Origin: Vanessa cardui | Lineage: Eukaryota > Arthropoda > Insecta > Lepidoptera > Nymphalidae | Direction: 5' to 3' | Assembly (NCBI RefSeq): GCF_905220365.1 | Contig: NC_061128.1 | Location: 682,001-746,000, forward strand | DNA: 64,000 nt | Shown: one piece after another, positions 51,201 through 61,775 of the stretch | Position numbering within the stretch: position 1 is the first letter of the stretch | Layout: each line of letters begins with the position of its first letter | Translations under genes and position numbers: made by a program | Notes under the pieces: generated by a model | What the model was told of the DNA's origin: nothing | Databases searched by the model: none | The model's input: only the letters and a program-made list of their open reading frames with translations

Positions 51201-51275
51201 TTGGAACAGTGTAGTAGAATATGGTCTAAATCTACTCCTCAAAGAGAGAGAAGGCCTTAGCACAGCAGGCTGTTA
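51201..51275 (+). mobile_element. SINE family B, 3' end fragment
   Basis: Only the last part is present (ttggaacagtgtagtagaat to gcacagcaggctgtta). It runs into an inverted duplication at 51266-51327. Confidence 0.65.
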
Positions 51276-51327
51276 TTGAAATTGATGGTAATACTGTTTT
51301 ATTATCATCTATTTCAATAACAGCCTG
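51266..51327. repeat. inverted repeat at a SINE end
   Basis: caggctgttattgaaat at 51266 and atttcaataacagcctg ending at 51327, with an imperfect continuation inward. Confidence 0.9.
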
Positions 51328-51499
51328 AAAATTTGAAATGAATTTTGTAATGTGAGTATACACGCGCATGTACATCTGGAACATGTGAGAGCTTGCTTGG
51401 CTTTGCTGGCCATTGAATACGGAGGATATTTTCTTGAAGGTCTAAGATTTTTTAATACCTATGTGCTAAGGTTGCACATTAACCAGACCGTATGATGTG

Positions 51500-51635
51500 A
51501 TGTGGTCGATATTGATATATATAGACATTAATAGTGTAAGAAATATTTATTATTACCATAGAGCAATTGCACCACTAATCTTGGGAATTATATCGTTATG
51601 TCCCTTAACTTTTGTATTATTGTCTTCAGTAGATA
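51500..51635 (-). mobile_element. SINE-like family A, very old fragment
   Basis: Only scattered identity remains (gtaagaaatatttattatta, gcaccactaatcttgggaa, gttatgtcccttaac). Confidence 0.45.
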
Positions 51636-51913
51636 AGACTTGCCTTTATAATGAAATATAAAAAAAATATTTAGATTATGATGCAGTTTTACAAAACTAG
51701 ACTATATGATTACAAGATGACTTTCAAAACTAACGTTGAGATTTGTCGTCATTTGAATGAAAGTACAAAAACCTTCTTCATTGCGAAATAGCAAATAATA
51801 ATGAATGAGAACTGTTTATTCACGATTTTTTTTATAGTAAATGCTGTAATGTTCGGTTGGACAACGAATTCCTTTCAACTTATTATGGCGAGCTATGATA
51901 AGCATGTACAATT

Positions 51914-52108
51914 GTACAGTCAGAGTAAGAAAACCTTAGTACACTTAGTAGTTACTTAGAATACTTAGTAACTTTTGAATCTAAACATCAAATCATTGCG
52001 ACGCAATATATCATTCACGATTGGTAATGCAGATTATCGCTCATACTGAGCACACGATAAAAGATCTTAAGGTGACGAATCTTTTCTTACCCTGACTGTA
52101 CATGACAC
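51914..52108. mobile_element. Tc1/mariner-type MITE, short copy
   Basis: About 195 bp with terminal inverted repeats cagtcagagtaagaaaa / ttttcttaccctgactg and TA at each border, as expected for a Tc1/mariner-mobilised MITE. No coding capacity. Confidence 0.8.
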
Positions 52109-53029
52109 ATCAGACTTTTACACAATATACAGTGAATTGTTTGCGATGTTTCTCTTCAACACTGATGATGTTTTTTTTTTCATTTTTCTGTTAAGCTAAT
52201 GATAAATGAACATTTAGACTTTATTTAAGCATCGGGTTGACCAATCAGCGAGTTCAAAATAGTCACTAAACACTGAGCATTGAAACATAAAGCAGTTCGT
52301 AGCCAGACAGTGTGACATCCAATATTCGGTAAGGCATCTACGGACGCTCAGCTTAGCTATTTAAAATATTTTTTAAATGTATTATATATGTATACATTTT
52401 CAAATTTATACATATATAATACATTTTTATATATGTATAAATTTTCAAATGTATTAACATCAATTGTCCTTTAACAATCAGATTAACTAAATAATTCAAA
52501 ACAAGTCAAAATATCATCAATATAATATTTTGACTTGTTGAGTCGATTGAAAATATAATTGAACCAAAAACTTGGAAACTTAATAACGCTGTCCGCAGTT
52601 AAGTCAGTTGCCTTCGTTCACGTTCATTGAACAACCTCAACTTATAAATTTTCATTATGATATTTTCAATTTAAATTAATACCGTTCAAGACAATAAAGA
52701 AACCAAAATAGGCTTAAATTTTTATCAAGACTATTAATATAAAAACAAAGTTAAATTTCTTCAACTCTAAGCTCTTTATAAATATTATATAATCACGATT
52801 TTGTTCCCCATTGTAACATCATTTTGTTTTATTTTATTCGAAGGCATATAAACTGTGTGTGACTGATAAACACTACAGGAACGTTGAACGACTCCGTATA
52901 TCATCGATGCGCTGACACAAGCTCGTTCATCGTTTCAACTGAAATAGTGCCAGTGTCATCAAGATAGTCTTACACAAAGCCAAACCACCACTGAGAAACC
53001 AGTTTTCTTATTGGCGGCTTCCGAGAACA

Positions 53030-53035
53030 TTTTTA
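53030..53035 (-). terminator. AATAAA overlapping the ppk-B stop codon
   Basis: The minus strand reads CAATAAAAATG, so TAA is both stop codon and part of an AATAAA poly(A) hexamer. That would give a very short 3' UTR if used. Confidence 0.35.
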
Positions 53036-53250
53036 TTGCATATATAATAAAATTAATACATTTTGAAAATCTATAATACCGAGACAGTGGCATAATGAAA
53101 TAAATACTGCATATTTTGCAACAACTTTATTTGTATTTTTCACATAATTAAAAGACATTCCCAATACAGACGACAAGAATAAGTAGATTACTTCGAATAG
53201 CGTTATTATCGAGAGACCGAAGCTTAGTGAGAAAACTCCGGCATAGGTTG
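53033..53250 (-). CDS. ppk-B terminal exon: TM2 and C-terminus
   Basis: Acceptor tttttcag|caacct (phase 1 in), ending in TAA. It encodes TYAGVFSLSFGLSIITLFEV and IYLFL, a TM2 with the G-x-S filter (GLS). The C-terminal tail is hydrophobic and carries no basic cluster, unlike ppk-A. The hexamer AATAAA overlaps the stop codon (53030-53035) and may serve as the poly(A) signal. Confidence 0.92.
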
Positions 53251-56200
53251 CTGAAAAATAATAATTTTGTATATTGTATAATATTATAGCAAAATTTATA
53301 GGTATATTGAACACGAGAAATTGTTTTTTTTTTTTTATGAATCGTTGCGATTCCTAATTAAAGCCACCTAATCTTTCTTTGCCTTCAAAGTGTATGTTAG
53401 GTTTATATTTCAATACTAGAATAGTAACGATTCAAAGTATTTCGTATTTATATATATTTTTAGGCGTCCTATAAAAGCACAAATCCTGTGATTTTCTAGG
53501 AATTGATCATGATCAAAACCAGCTGTATTGAAATTCGTCGATGCACCGCTGTTTAATTAATTATTTATAGATGTGGGATGTCACTACGCTGTGTTTTTAC
53601 TCGCAGTGGTATGCCTCACCATATTTAATCATGCTATCAGAGCATTAGTACGAGGGAGTGATGATCATATTATCACACACTCAAACATATTAACGAATAT
53701 GCTTCAGTGTGTGTGAGGCGACAAAAAGTAGAGATAGCAAAAAAATACATTTTATTCAGTGAGTAAATAGATCTCTGGAATCAAAACTCTCGGGGCCTCG
53801 AAAGTAGAATTTCGGTTGCTTCAGTAATAGAGATTGAATACAATCGCTTTTTTATCTTATCAGAAAACGTCTGTAATCTAAAATTGGCACCTGCCAAGCG
53901 AGACCAACGTGACTAGGGACGTACTTGAAGACATATATCTATACATATAGTAAAATTGAAGTGTCTGTTTGTAATATTAAAATATCCCATTTTACTAAAT
54001 GCATGTGTATGTATACACGGTACATATAACAAAATAACATTTTTTACAATTTTTGTCTGTCTGTTTGTTCCGGCTAAGCTCTGGAACGGCTGGACTGATT
54101 TTGACGGGACTTTCACGGCAGACAACTGATATAACAGGGACAAACTAAGGCTACAATAAAAAAATATTTTCTTAAATTCAAACGCGTACCAGGTCGCGGG
54201 CACGGCTAACTAGCCGTGCCCGCGACCTGGTACGCGATCATTATTGTTTTTTAACTCATATTATATAACTATATAATATGAGTTAAAAAACAATAATGAT
54301 ACATGTATCAAGAAATCCTTTATTTTTTATTGAAACATCTTTTACTTTTACGTTATATCATCTAGTGTTAATAGTTCATAAACAATACGGAGAAGTCAGA
54401 GAGCTCGTTCGGAAAAAGGTGAGGTTATTACGCAAGAGTTAATGCTCCGTTTGGTCGCTCAGGTGTTTTTATGCCAACATTCATTATCTAAGCACAATAA
54501 AACACGTTACTTAACTTACTCTTTCCAGAGGAAATTTATATGAATCTTACATTTATACTATTTACTTTCGACCTATCTGGTTTCATCGTTAAAAATGTTC
54601 TTTACTTTCTTGACTTAGTATTTATAAAGGGAAATTATAAAGGGAAATGTTTCAGACCTGGTTGCTTATAGAGATTGAAAAATGTTGTTACATTTTACGT
54701 ACGTGTATTGTATTTCACTATGTTTTGAATATAACCGGACAATGGAGCTGTAGAACTCACTTGGAGAGGTCTGTATGCTACTTTGTACATGATGTAGGGT
54801 CGCGCTTCAAAAGTTTAACTATGTATACTCGTTGAGCGCTTGAAGCGGTGTAAAGCGCTACAGGTTCAAACGTTTTATTAAAATTTATGTTTAAAATTAA
54901 CACTAAAGTAAAATATATAAATACAAAGACCATTCTCAAAAGAGTGCGTGGGTGATGGTTTTAAGAATTGTCAGCTGTGTTGAAATGATTTCAAACGAAA
55001 TATGACTAAGATTATATTGTTAAGACTTTAAACAGGCTTTTAGGTTTGGAAATCTGGGGCAACAGCCTCGGGCCTTGTCAAGAAAGATACTCAAAACCAT
55101 TATTCTGTTGAGCTAATAATATTTTATGAAAAATATGTGTAGATATAAGAATCTAAGAGAGAAAGGTATTTATAAATAACTTATTGAAAAATTCAAGTAA
55201 CAAAATTTAATGAAATATTTAAAATTATTAATAGACTTCCACACCATTGTTGTATTTATGAAATAAATATATCCTTCTCATTCATAAGCTCGAACACGTA
55301 ATTTGATAAAGTACACGCTAATAATATATTTTATGATTTATGAATAAAAATATCACAATCCTTCAATGTATATTAATTAAGCATTTACAGGTTCCACATT
55401 GTTATATGTCTTCCATAGTACGTTATTTTGTGACGTCATTCTTTATTTATTAATTTACAAAGTGCTTGACAATGAAATATAACTCACCAATGAAATAGTT
55501 GAAGTCAATGAGGAGCATATTTTTAAAACAGTTGCACGTTGACTTTGCAAAGTAGACTTGAAGCGACGACAACTCACTGATGTTACGACCTAACCTGAAA
55601 TTAAACTAATATTCAAATACAGAGCAAAAATATTGTGAAACTATTTTGTATTATTTGTAATGATATAATTCAATATTTATCTGTCCATACGTTATAGTGC
55701 ATTTAAATGGTCAGTTAAGTCAGCAAATGAAGGATACGTAGAATATTTAACTAGCATCATCATTCTGCCCTTATCCCAATTTTATTTGGGTCAGCGCAGC
55801 ATGTCTTCTTCCATACTTCTCTGTCAGACGTCATCTCACAAATAACATTCTTTCTAACTCTTTGGTCGTCCCTCACCACATCCATGATCAAGACCTTCCT
55901 CACAAAATGATCCTTATTCCTATATCCTATGTATAATACACCTATATCATGACGGTCGGTTTCCACATAGCTTCTCGGTTACCGGTGCCATTTTCAATAT
56001 AAGTAAAATAAGAAAGTATTTAAAGGCATTTTTTTAATTTATCCTAACAAATAAAATACGTTGTCAGCTTAATCTTATTCTTACACTGAGAGCAATCAAG
56101 GTTCGCAGTTGAAGCTAAGTATTGTATGAAAACTTCGGAGCAGCGATAATGGTTCTTGTACGACTTGAAGATATCTCACAATTTTCAATCTAGATATATT

Positions 56201-56812
56201 AACTATGTCAACATGTGAAATGCATCTTTATCACGTGTGAAATAAGGTGTGCAATTACATGGATAGTATAAGAAAGATTCGTGTTATCTCAGCTTGATAA
56301 AGACAATCTTGTGAGATTGTTTCGAACTTAGATAAACTATCCTAAAATGATCCTCGAAAAAACTTTAGTTTTTCTTGACGATAAGTTGGATATCAGGTAC
56401 AAAAGCAAACTACGATCTTTCTAGAGGGATTGTATAAATGCGCCTAAATTATTTTCTAAGCATATGTATAGGTATAATGTTATTGATTTCGTGCCTTTGG
56501 CTCATGTAACAGGGGTGTAGGTTTTAGATGTTAAAAAAGTAGACTTATATTTCTATAGCTTTATACTATACGATTTATTGTAATAATATTTTCACCGATA
56601 TTTTTAAGGAGAATGGCTTCGTTAATCTGGAAATAAAATTTTTGCGATACGGTTTTAACAACAACAAATAAAATAGGAATTGGTTAGATTAGCATGTTAG
56701 ACTATAAAATCCTTAAGTCCAGACTTTTGAGTTTGATGGATTGATTGATTTCGATTTAAATGTATACCTTTTTAACCCCCGACGCAAAAACGACGGGGTG
56801 TTATAAGTTTGA

Positions 56813-56850
<38 letters not shown>

Positions 56851-57213
56851 TGTCTGTCTGTACCACTCTAGCCGCCGAACGGATGGACCGATTTTGATTT
56901 AGTTTTTTTTGTTTGACAGTAGAAAATGTCGAGAGTGTTTTTACGTAAGTTTGATGAAAATTGTTCCAAGATGGCCGCCGCCACAAAATGACAGATTAGA
57001 TATTTTTTTTAAACTCCATCAATATGGGTATCAAATGAAAGGGCTTGACTAGTAGAATACTATTAGATATGACAAATTTAAAATCCAAGATGGCTGCCTC
57101 TACAAAATGGCGCTTTATGGATATATTGATATCATTTGATATCCATATCCATATCCATCCATTTAGACTTATAGCGAAACTATAAGCATAAGAGGGGTGT
57201 TATAAGTTTGACG

Positions 57214-57248
<35 letters not shown>

Positions 57249-60200
57249 GTGTCTGTCTGTCTGTGGCATCATAGCTCCCGAACGAATGAACCGATTTCAA
57301 TTTAGTTTTTTTGTATTATAGGTGTTTTACGGGCGAGTGTTCTTAGACATGTTTGATGAAAATCGGTTTAGCCGTTTAAAAGTTATGGGGGGTTAAAGTG
57401 GGGAAGAAAAACCGAATGTCTGCAAATATGCTCAATTGGGGTATCAAATGAAATGTTATGACTTGTACATCACAAAAAACATTAATTAATAATTAAATAA
57501 AATTATTAGATAAAAAATAATAATTAAGAAACAAAAAAAAATTAATTAGTAACTAAAATAAAAAAGAACAAGATTGACCTTAAAATGTAATCTTAACTTA
57601 TATGTTTTAAATCAACAAGAACCAACGTATTTGCAACTTAACCAGATATATTATAGGGATGCTTACCTTTAAAAAGTATAAAATAAAAAATTAAATTAAA
57701 AATTTCAGAAACCCCCGCCACAAAAAACATAAGCTACCTTTAAAAAGTAAAAAATAATAAAAGAAAATTAATCCTAAAGTACCTATATGCATAAGTATGT
57801 ATTAATATTAAAAAAAAAAATTCGCGTTGGGGGACCGAGCGCTATTGTACAAAATAATATTAAGTGTTATATAAAAGATGAGATAGGTAAGCATGTGACA
57901 CTAATTAATTAGGTGCGGTCCCCCAACGCGAAGTTTTTTTTTTTAATATTAATACATACTTATGCATATAGGTACTTTAGGATTAATTTTCTTTTATTAT
58001 TTTTTACTTTTTAAAGGTAGCTTATGTTTTTTGTGGCGGGGGTTTCTGAAATTTTTAATTTAATTTTTTATTTAATACACTTCATCATACTATTGTTACA
58101 ATACATATAGTGTTGTTGTGTTCCGGTTTGAAGGGTGAGTGAGCCAGTATAACTACATATACAACAAGTAATACACAAGGGACATAACATTTTAGTTCCC
58201 AAGATTGGTGGCACATTGACGATGTAAAGAATAGATAATATTTATTACAGCGTCATTGTCTATGGTGATGGTAACCACTTACCATCACCCATAGACAATG
58301 ACGCTGTGGAAAATCAGGTGGCCCATATGCTCGTCCGCCAACCTATACCATAAAAAAATACTGATTGTTTCGCTTCCTAAGATCGTTGCTTAAAATTATA
58401 AGCATATATCTTTCAATAAATAAAAAAGCATGTGTTGTAAAATTTGCATACAAATTGAAAAGAAAGTTTCAGAAATATGAGTTGAGCTATGTGAAACTAG
58501 ACTTCAAAAATACGGCGTTTAGTTCTATACAAATAAATAAAGTTTGTATGTCACTGAATTTTGCCTGTATAAATATAAATTTGTAAATAATAAGCTGTAA
58601 AATATAAAAAGAATTCACAGTTAGTTCACGATTTATTGCATGATGCTGACGTTACAATACATTTGTAACGTAGCAAATCATTCTTCTTACGGAACTACCC
58701 TTGACTTGAGACCATATTTTATAGATTATTATTGATAAAATATTTACATGTCAATACATTCGTTGCCTATATTATATCAAAGTATTTATATCTATACTAT
58801 AAGCTTGTAGATACTATTAAAATGTATACATATAATAAAATTGGAGTGTCTCTTTGTTATGTTAAATCAATCGCTATTTAATAAATGCATATGTATGCAT
58901 AAAAGGTACAATTTTTTTTCCGTCTGTCTGATCGTTTCAGTTCAACTTTGATGTAATATGGCAGAAAACTGATGTAAGAAGGAGTAACTTGGAATACAAC
59001 AATAACACTTTTGTTAAATTAAATTTAAAATAAATTTAAAAAACTACAACAACTATAAATATTACCCAAGCAGTTGTATATTTTTTACCATTTTTTATTG
59101 ATATCTTACAGTAATAATTTAAATTTTAAGCATAAGTGGGAAAAAACAATCACAATTGTAGGTACGGTGAAGTCTCGCAAATCCTTAACAAAATAATAAT
59201 TATTATTAAGTATATAGGTTTAAGCCTTTTTTGAAATATTTTGCACTATACAATCCGATTAGTGATTATCGGAACATAACGAGATATTTAAATAAACAAC
59301 AAAAAACAACAAAAACTGCCTGTACATTTTCACCAAGCTGTTCCAATTCGGGTAGCTGGAATATACGTGTTGCAGAATTCCTATGAAATTAGACACATGC
59401 AGGTTTAATCACGATGTTTTCCTTCACCACCGAGCACGAGATGGATTATAAACACAAATTAAGCACACACATATATATAGTGGTTCTTGTCTGAGCTTGA
59501 ACTCGCAAGCATCGGTTATAATGTACGCGTTGTAACCGCTGGGCCATCTGGGCGTAAAATAAACGCGTAAAATAATTTACAGAGTGTAAGATACGTTATT
59601 GAAGTACGTGTGAGTGTATAGGAACAAATAACGACCTTAACAATGAACGTTACGTAATAAAAATAAAAAACTACAACAACTATAAATATTACCCAAGCAG
59701 TTGTATATTTTTTACCATTTTTTATTGATATCTTACAGTAATAATTTAAATTTTAAGCATAAGTGGGAAAAAACAATCACAATTGTAGGTACGGTGAAGT
59801 CTCGCAAATCCTTAACAAAATAATAATTATTATTAAGTATATAGGTTTAAGCCTTTTTTGAAATATTTTGCACTATACAATCCGATTAGTGATTATCGGA
59901 ACATAACGAGATATTTAAATAAACAACAAAAAACAACAAAAACTGCCTGTACATTTTCACCAAGCTGTTCCAATTCGGGTAGCTGGAATATACGTGTTGC
60001 AGAATTCCTATGAAATTAGACACATGCAGGTTTAATCACGATGTTTTCCTTCACCACCGAGCACGAGATGGATTATAAACACAAATTAAGCACACACATA
60101 TATATAGTGGTTCTTGTCTGAGCTTGAACTCGCAAGCATCGGTTATAATGTACGCGTTGTAACCGCTGGGCCATCTGGGCGTAAAATAAACGCGTAAAAT

Positions 60201-61775
60201 AATTTACAGAGTGTAAGATACGTTATTGAAGTACGTGTGAGTGTATAGGAACAAATAACGACCTTAACAATGAACGTTACGTAATGGGTATACTGTTTCA
60301 TACCGAGGTTTTCTTCCTGTCGCCAGTAATCAGACATTCCAAAGAGAACAAGGAATTGTTTAGTTATATTGCAAAAAAAATGTTTATCGTAAAGAGGGTA
60401 AATATGTATTCATTCGGTAGCAATACAGAAATTCTTAAAATAACTTAGACTTCATTGCAGTCGTAAATAAAAGTATGTACGAGAAAGGTTGGCAGTCAGC
60501 GAGCGGGTCTTAAGCTACACACATATTTGTATGTACATATATATGCAAAGTACAGATTTGTTACGAATGTTGTTTAAAGTGAAAATAAATTAGATTTTTT
60601 ACACGAGATTTATTTTATTCATCTTTGTAAAATTTTATTTATATTTTTGTCTTGGTTTTAAAAAGATATTAATCTAAGCTTATAATGAAATATTCTACAA
60701 TATTATAAAAATAAGCGATTTGACCCAGTGGTTAGAACATGTTTAGCGGTGAACCGATGATTGCAGGTTGTAAGGAATTTCCATGTGGTTAACTTGAATT
60801 AATTAACATTTAACATACTCGTATTATATTTTTGAAATCATAATTCTATATTTAATAACAGTTTCTTTCAAAATGTATTTAGTGATATATTCTCATATAT
60901 TTGTTTTATTTAAAACGTAAAGTAATAGAAATAATATCGAGTTATTTAAAAAGAATAAGAATAGTCAATCTCCTATAAGACGGAGCTGTAAAAGAAAATA
61001 AAGACTCTTTTATGGACTATATTGGTTTTATATAGGATATATAATTCGTCTTTGGTGGAGTCTAGCATACCTCAACGAAAGTTTTAGCGACAGCTCTTAA
61101 CTTCATAGATCAGTCGGAGTGGTCTTTGTTATTCAATTTTGCTTTGTACTATCCATATCTTTTAAGTTGTAACTAACAATATTTTTATTACAATAATTTA
61201 ATTAAAGGTCTGGTGAGGTGCGATGTATTGGGACTGAAAAAGCGAGTAAAAAAATTTAATGATAGAAGAAAACCTTCATTAATTATAACTCCTCGCCTTA
61301 ATGCATCCGATGGACAAGAGGGCTGGGTCATTTTTTGCTCAGAGGATCGGATTTCAATTGGAAAAAGCTTCAAGCATTCTTGCCTTTGTATATAGTTAAG
61401 GCCTTAATGTTAATGATACTTCCGTAAAAAAAGTTTTTGCCTTAGTTTTTAGTCTAATATGTTTCGTTTTCATTGTAATATTTCGTACTTACGTAATGTT
61501 CCTCGGGTAGAAGTCAGCTAGAAATGGCATGACGTCACTGGTTATACTGTATCTCTTATCTCGACATTCTATGTAGCAAATTGGTGTGCAATCCTTCTCC
61601 CATTCTATATCACGAGCTGATGAATATATAAAATGATTAAACGACGTCTTCTACAAATGTAAAAAAGGAAAAAATATAGCATAAAAATTCAGAGAGAAAA
61701 ACGAAATCTTACCACGCAAATTGAGACATTTCAGACATTCCAAATCACCGAAATCGCAAATTCGTAAAGACTTCT
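53033..61775 (-). CDS. ppk-B: second pickpocket-family gene, 3' part only
   Basis: Minus-strand DEG/ENaC gene whose 5' exons lie outside the window or were not recognised. Four exons (61775-61713, 61616-61493, 55594-55488, 53250-53033) join in frame to 169 codons plus stop, with phases 1,1,2,1 exactly as in exons 6-9 of ppk-A. The first exon corresponds to ppk-A exon 6 and the last carries TM2 with the GxS filter as GLS. Same orientation and intron phases as ppk-A indicate a tandem duplicate, but the proteins are clearly diverged (few identical residues outside cysteines and TM2). The role is presumably a sodium channel subunit, with the ligand unknown. Confidence 0.9.
53938..54212 (+). repeat. 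repeat family G, fuller copy
   Basis: From tctatacatatagtaaaatt through tggactgattttgacgggac to gcgtaccaggtcgcgggcac. Its GC-rich 3' end is the left arm of a perfect palindrome. Confidence 0.7.
54183..54236. repeat. perfect palindrome 1 (26-bp arms, 2-bp spacer)
   Basis: Arms 54183-54208 and 54211-54236 (cgcgtaccaggtcgcgggca...) are exact reverse complements around the dinucleotide ac. Confidence 0.98.
54237..54300. repeat. perfect palindrome 2 (31-bp arms, 2-bp spacer)
   Basis: Arms 54237-54267 and 54270-54300 (atcattattgttttttaact...) are exact reverse complements around ac. It starts on the base after palindrome 1 ends. Confidence 0.98.
55488..55594 (-). CDS. ppk-B exon equivalent to ppk-A exon 8
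   Basis: Acceptor aatttcag|gttagg, donor ttcattg|gtgagt (phase 2 in, 1 out). It encodes LGRNISELSSLQVYFAKSTC and then NCFKNMLLIDFNYFI. The L-Q-V-Y-F strand matches the pre-TM2 strand of the family, and the split Ala codon with the TM2 exon is the same as in ppk-A. Confidence 0.9.
55762..55965 (-). mobile_element. remnant of an RTE-type LINE C-terminus
   Basis: Minus strand reads GYRNKDHFVRKVLIMDVVRD and NVICEMTSDREVWKKTCCAD, the C-terminal end of an RTE-type LINE. It shares the E-M-T-S-D-R block with 14458-14625. Fragment only. Confidence 0.65.
56817..56850. repeat. (TG)n microsatellite
   Basis: Uninterrupted TG alternation inside repeat family F. Confidence 0.95.
57215..57263. repeat. (CTGT)n microsatellite
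   Basis: Tandem ctgt units with one variant, inside repeat family F. Confidence 0.95.
57681..58073. repeat. fold-back repeat with ~157-bp inverted arms
   Basis: Left arm 57681-57837 and right arm 57916-58073 are nearly perfect reverse complements (ttcgcgttgggggaccg / cggtcccccaacgcgaa at the inner ends), separated by 78 bp. Only a run-length difference in the A/T tract was seen. No coding capacity. It could be a fold-back transposon or an inverted duplication. Confidence 0.95.
58110..58352 (+). mobile_element. SINE-like family A with internal inverted duplication
   Basis: 3' two thirds of the family, from gttgtgttccggtttgaagg to caacctataccataaaaaaa. The stretch 58247-58307 is a palindrome made from the family's own sequence (see findings). 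Confidence 0.88.
58247..58307. repeat. palindrome inside a SINE-like copy
   Basis: acagcgtcattgtctatgg... and its reverse complement around the spacer ccac; one base is missing in the left arm. Confidence 0.95.
58820..59000 (+). repeat. repeat family G, diverged copy
   Basis: Contains ataataaaattggagtgtct, tttttccgtctgtctgatcg and cagaaaactgatgtaagaag. Confidence 0.55.
59338..59545 (-). mobile_element. SINE family B in duplicated unit 1
   Basis: Minus-strand copy: on the plus strand cacgatgttttccttcacca and taaccgctgggccatct. It is repeated identically at 59965-60172 by the 627-bp tandem duplication. Confidence 0.85.
59965..60172 (-). mobile_element. SINE family B in duplicated unit 2
   Basis: Second copy of the SINE at 59338-59545, present because the whole unit was duplicated, not because of a new insertion. 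Confidence 0.85.
60716..60778 (+). mobile_element. SINE family B, head fragment
   Basis: Short match to the tRNA-like head (tttgacccagtggttagaac, gaaccgatgattgcaggttg). Confidence 0.55.
61493..61616 (-). CDS. ppk-B exon equivalent to ppk-A exon 7
   Basis: Acceptor tattcatcag|ctcgtg, donor aacattac|gtaagt (phase 1 in, 2 out). It encodes RDIEWEKDCTPICYIECRDK followed by RYSITSDVMPFLADFYPRNI. It is cysteine-rich, in frame with both neighbours, and has the C-x-x-x-C spacing of the pre-TM2 block. Confidence 0.88.
61713..61775 (-). CDS. ppk-B exon equivalent to ppk-A exon 6
   Basis: Acceptor tctattctag|agaagt, donor tgcgtg|gtaaga (phase 1 in, 1 out). It encodes KSLRICDFGDLECLKCLNLR. The C-x(6)-C-x-x-C arrangement and position parallel the KCTWERLKC segment of ppk-A. 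The next intron is only 96 bp. Confidence 0.85.

Larger units (their letters stand above)
49376..53032. other. intergenic region between ppk-B and ppk-A
   Basis: Should contain the ppk-A promoter and 5' UTR, neither of which I can place. Repeats: SINE B (49777 and 51201), SINE-like A remnants, SINE E (50692), repeat C fragment and a MITE (51914). 52110-53032 is unique. Confidence 0.7.
53251..55487 (-). other. ppk-B intron before TM2 exon
   Basis: Contains repeat G (53938) and the two abutting palindromes (54183-54300). The rest is AT-rich without exons I could recognise. Confidence 0.8.
56775..57465 (+). repeat. repeat family F, two units
   Basis: Two copies of a unit beginning ggggtgttataagtttgacg (near 56798 and 57193) followed by (TG)n or (CTGT)n, then gaacgaatgaaccgattt-like sequence. 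Neither has a substantial ORF. Common lepidopteran non-coding repeat. Confidence 0.65.
59038..60291. repeat. 627-bp tandem duplication
   Basis: Unit 1 (about 59038-59664) and unit 2 (about 59665-60291) appear identical, for example ctacaacaactataaatatt at 59044 and 59671. Each contains one antisense SINE B. No gene inside. Confidence 0.95.
55595..61492 (-). other. ppk-B large intron
   Basis: 5.9 kb with RTE remnant, repeat F, fold-back repeat, SINE-like A with palindrome, repeat G and the 627-bp tandem duplication. 60780-61492 is unique sequence; two ~60-codon opposite-strand open stretches near 61200-61390 look like chance. Confidence 0.8.

Noticed and set aside
61213..61395. overlapping opposite-strand ORFs near 61.2-61.4 kb
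   Set aside because: Both about 60 codons, mutually antisense, with no splice sites or family signature; within a ppk-B intron.
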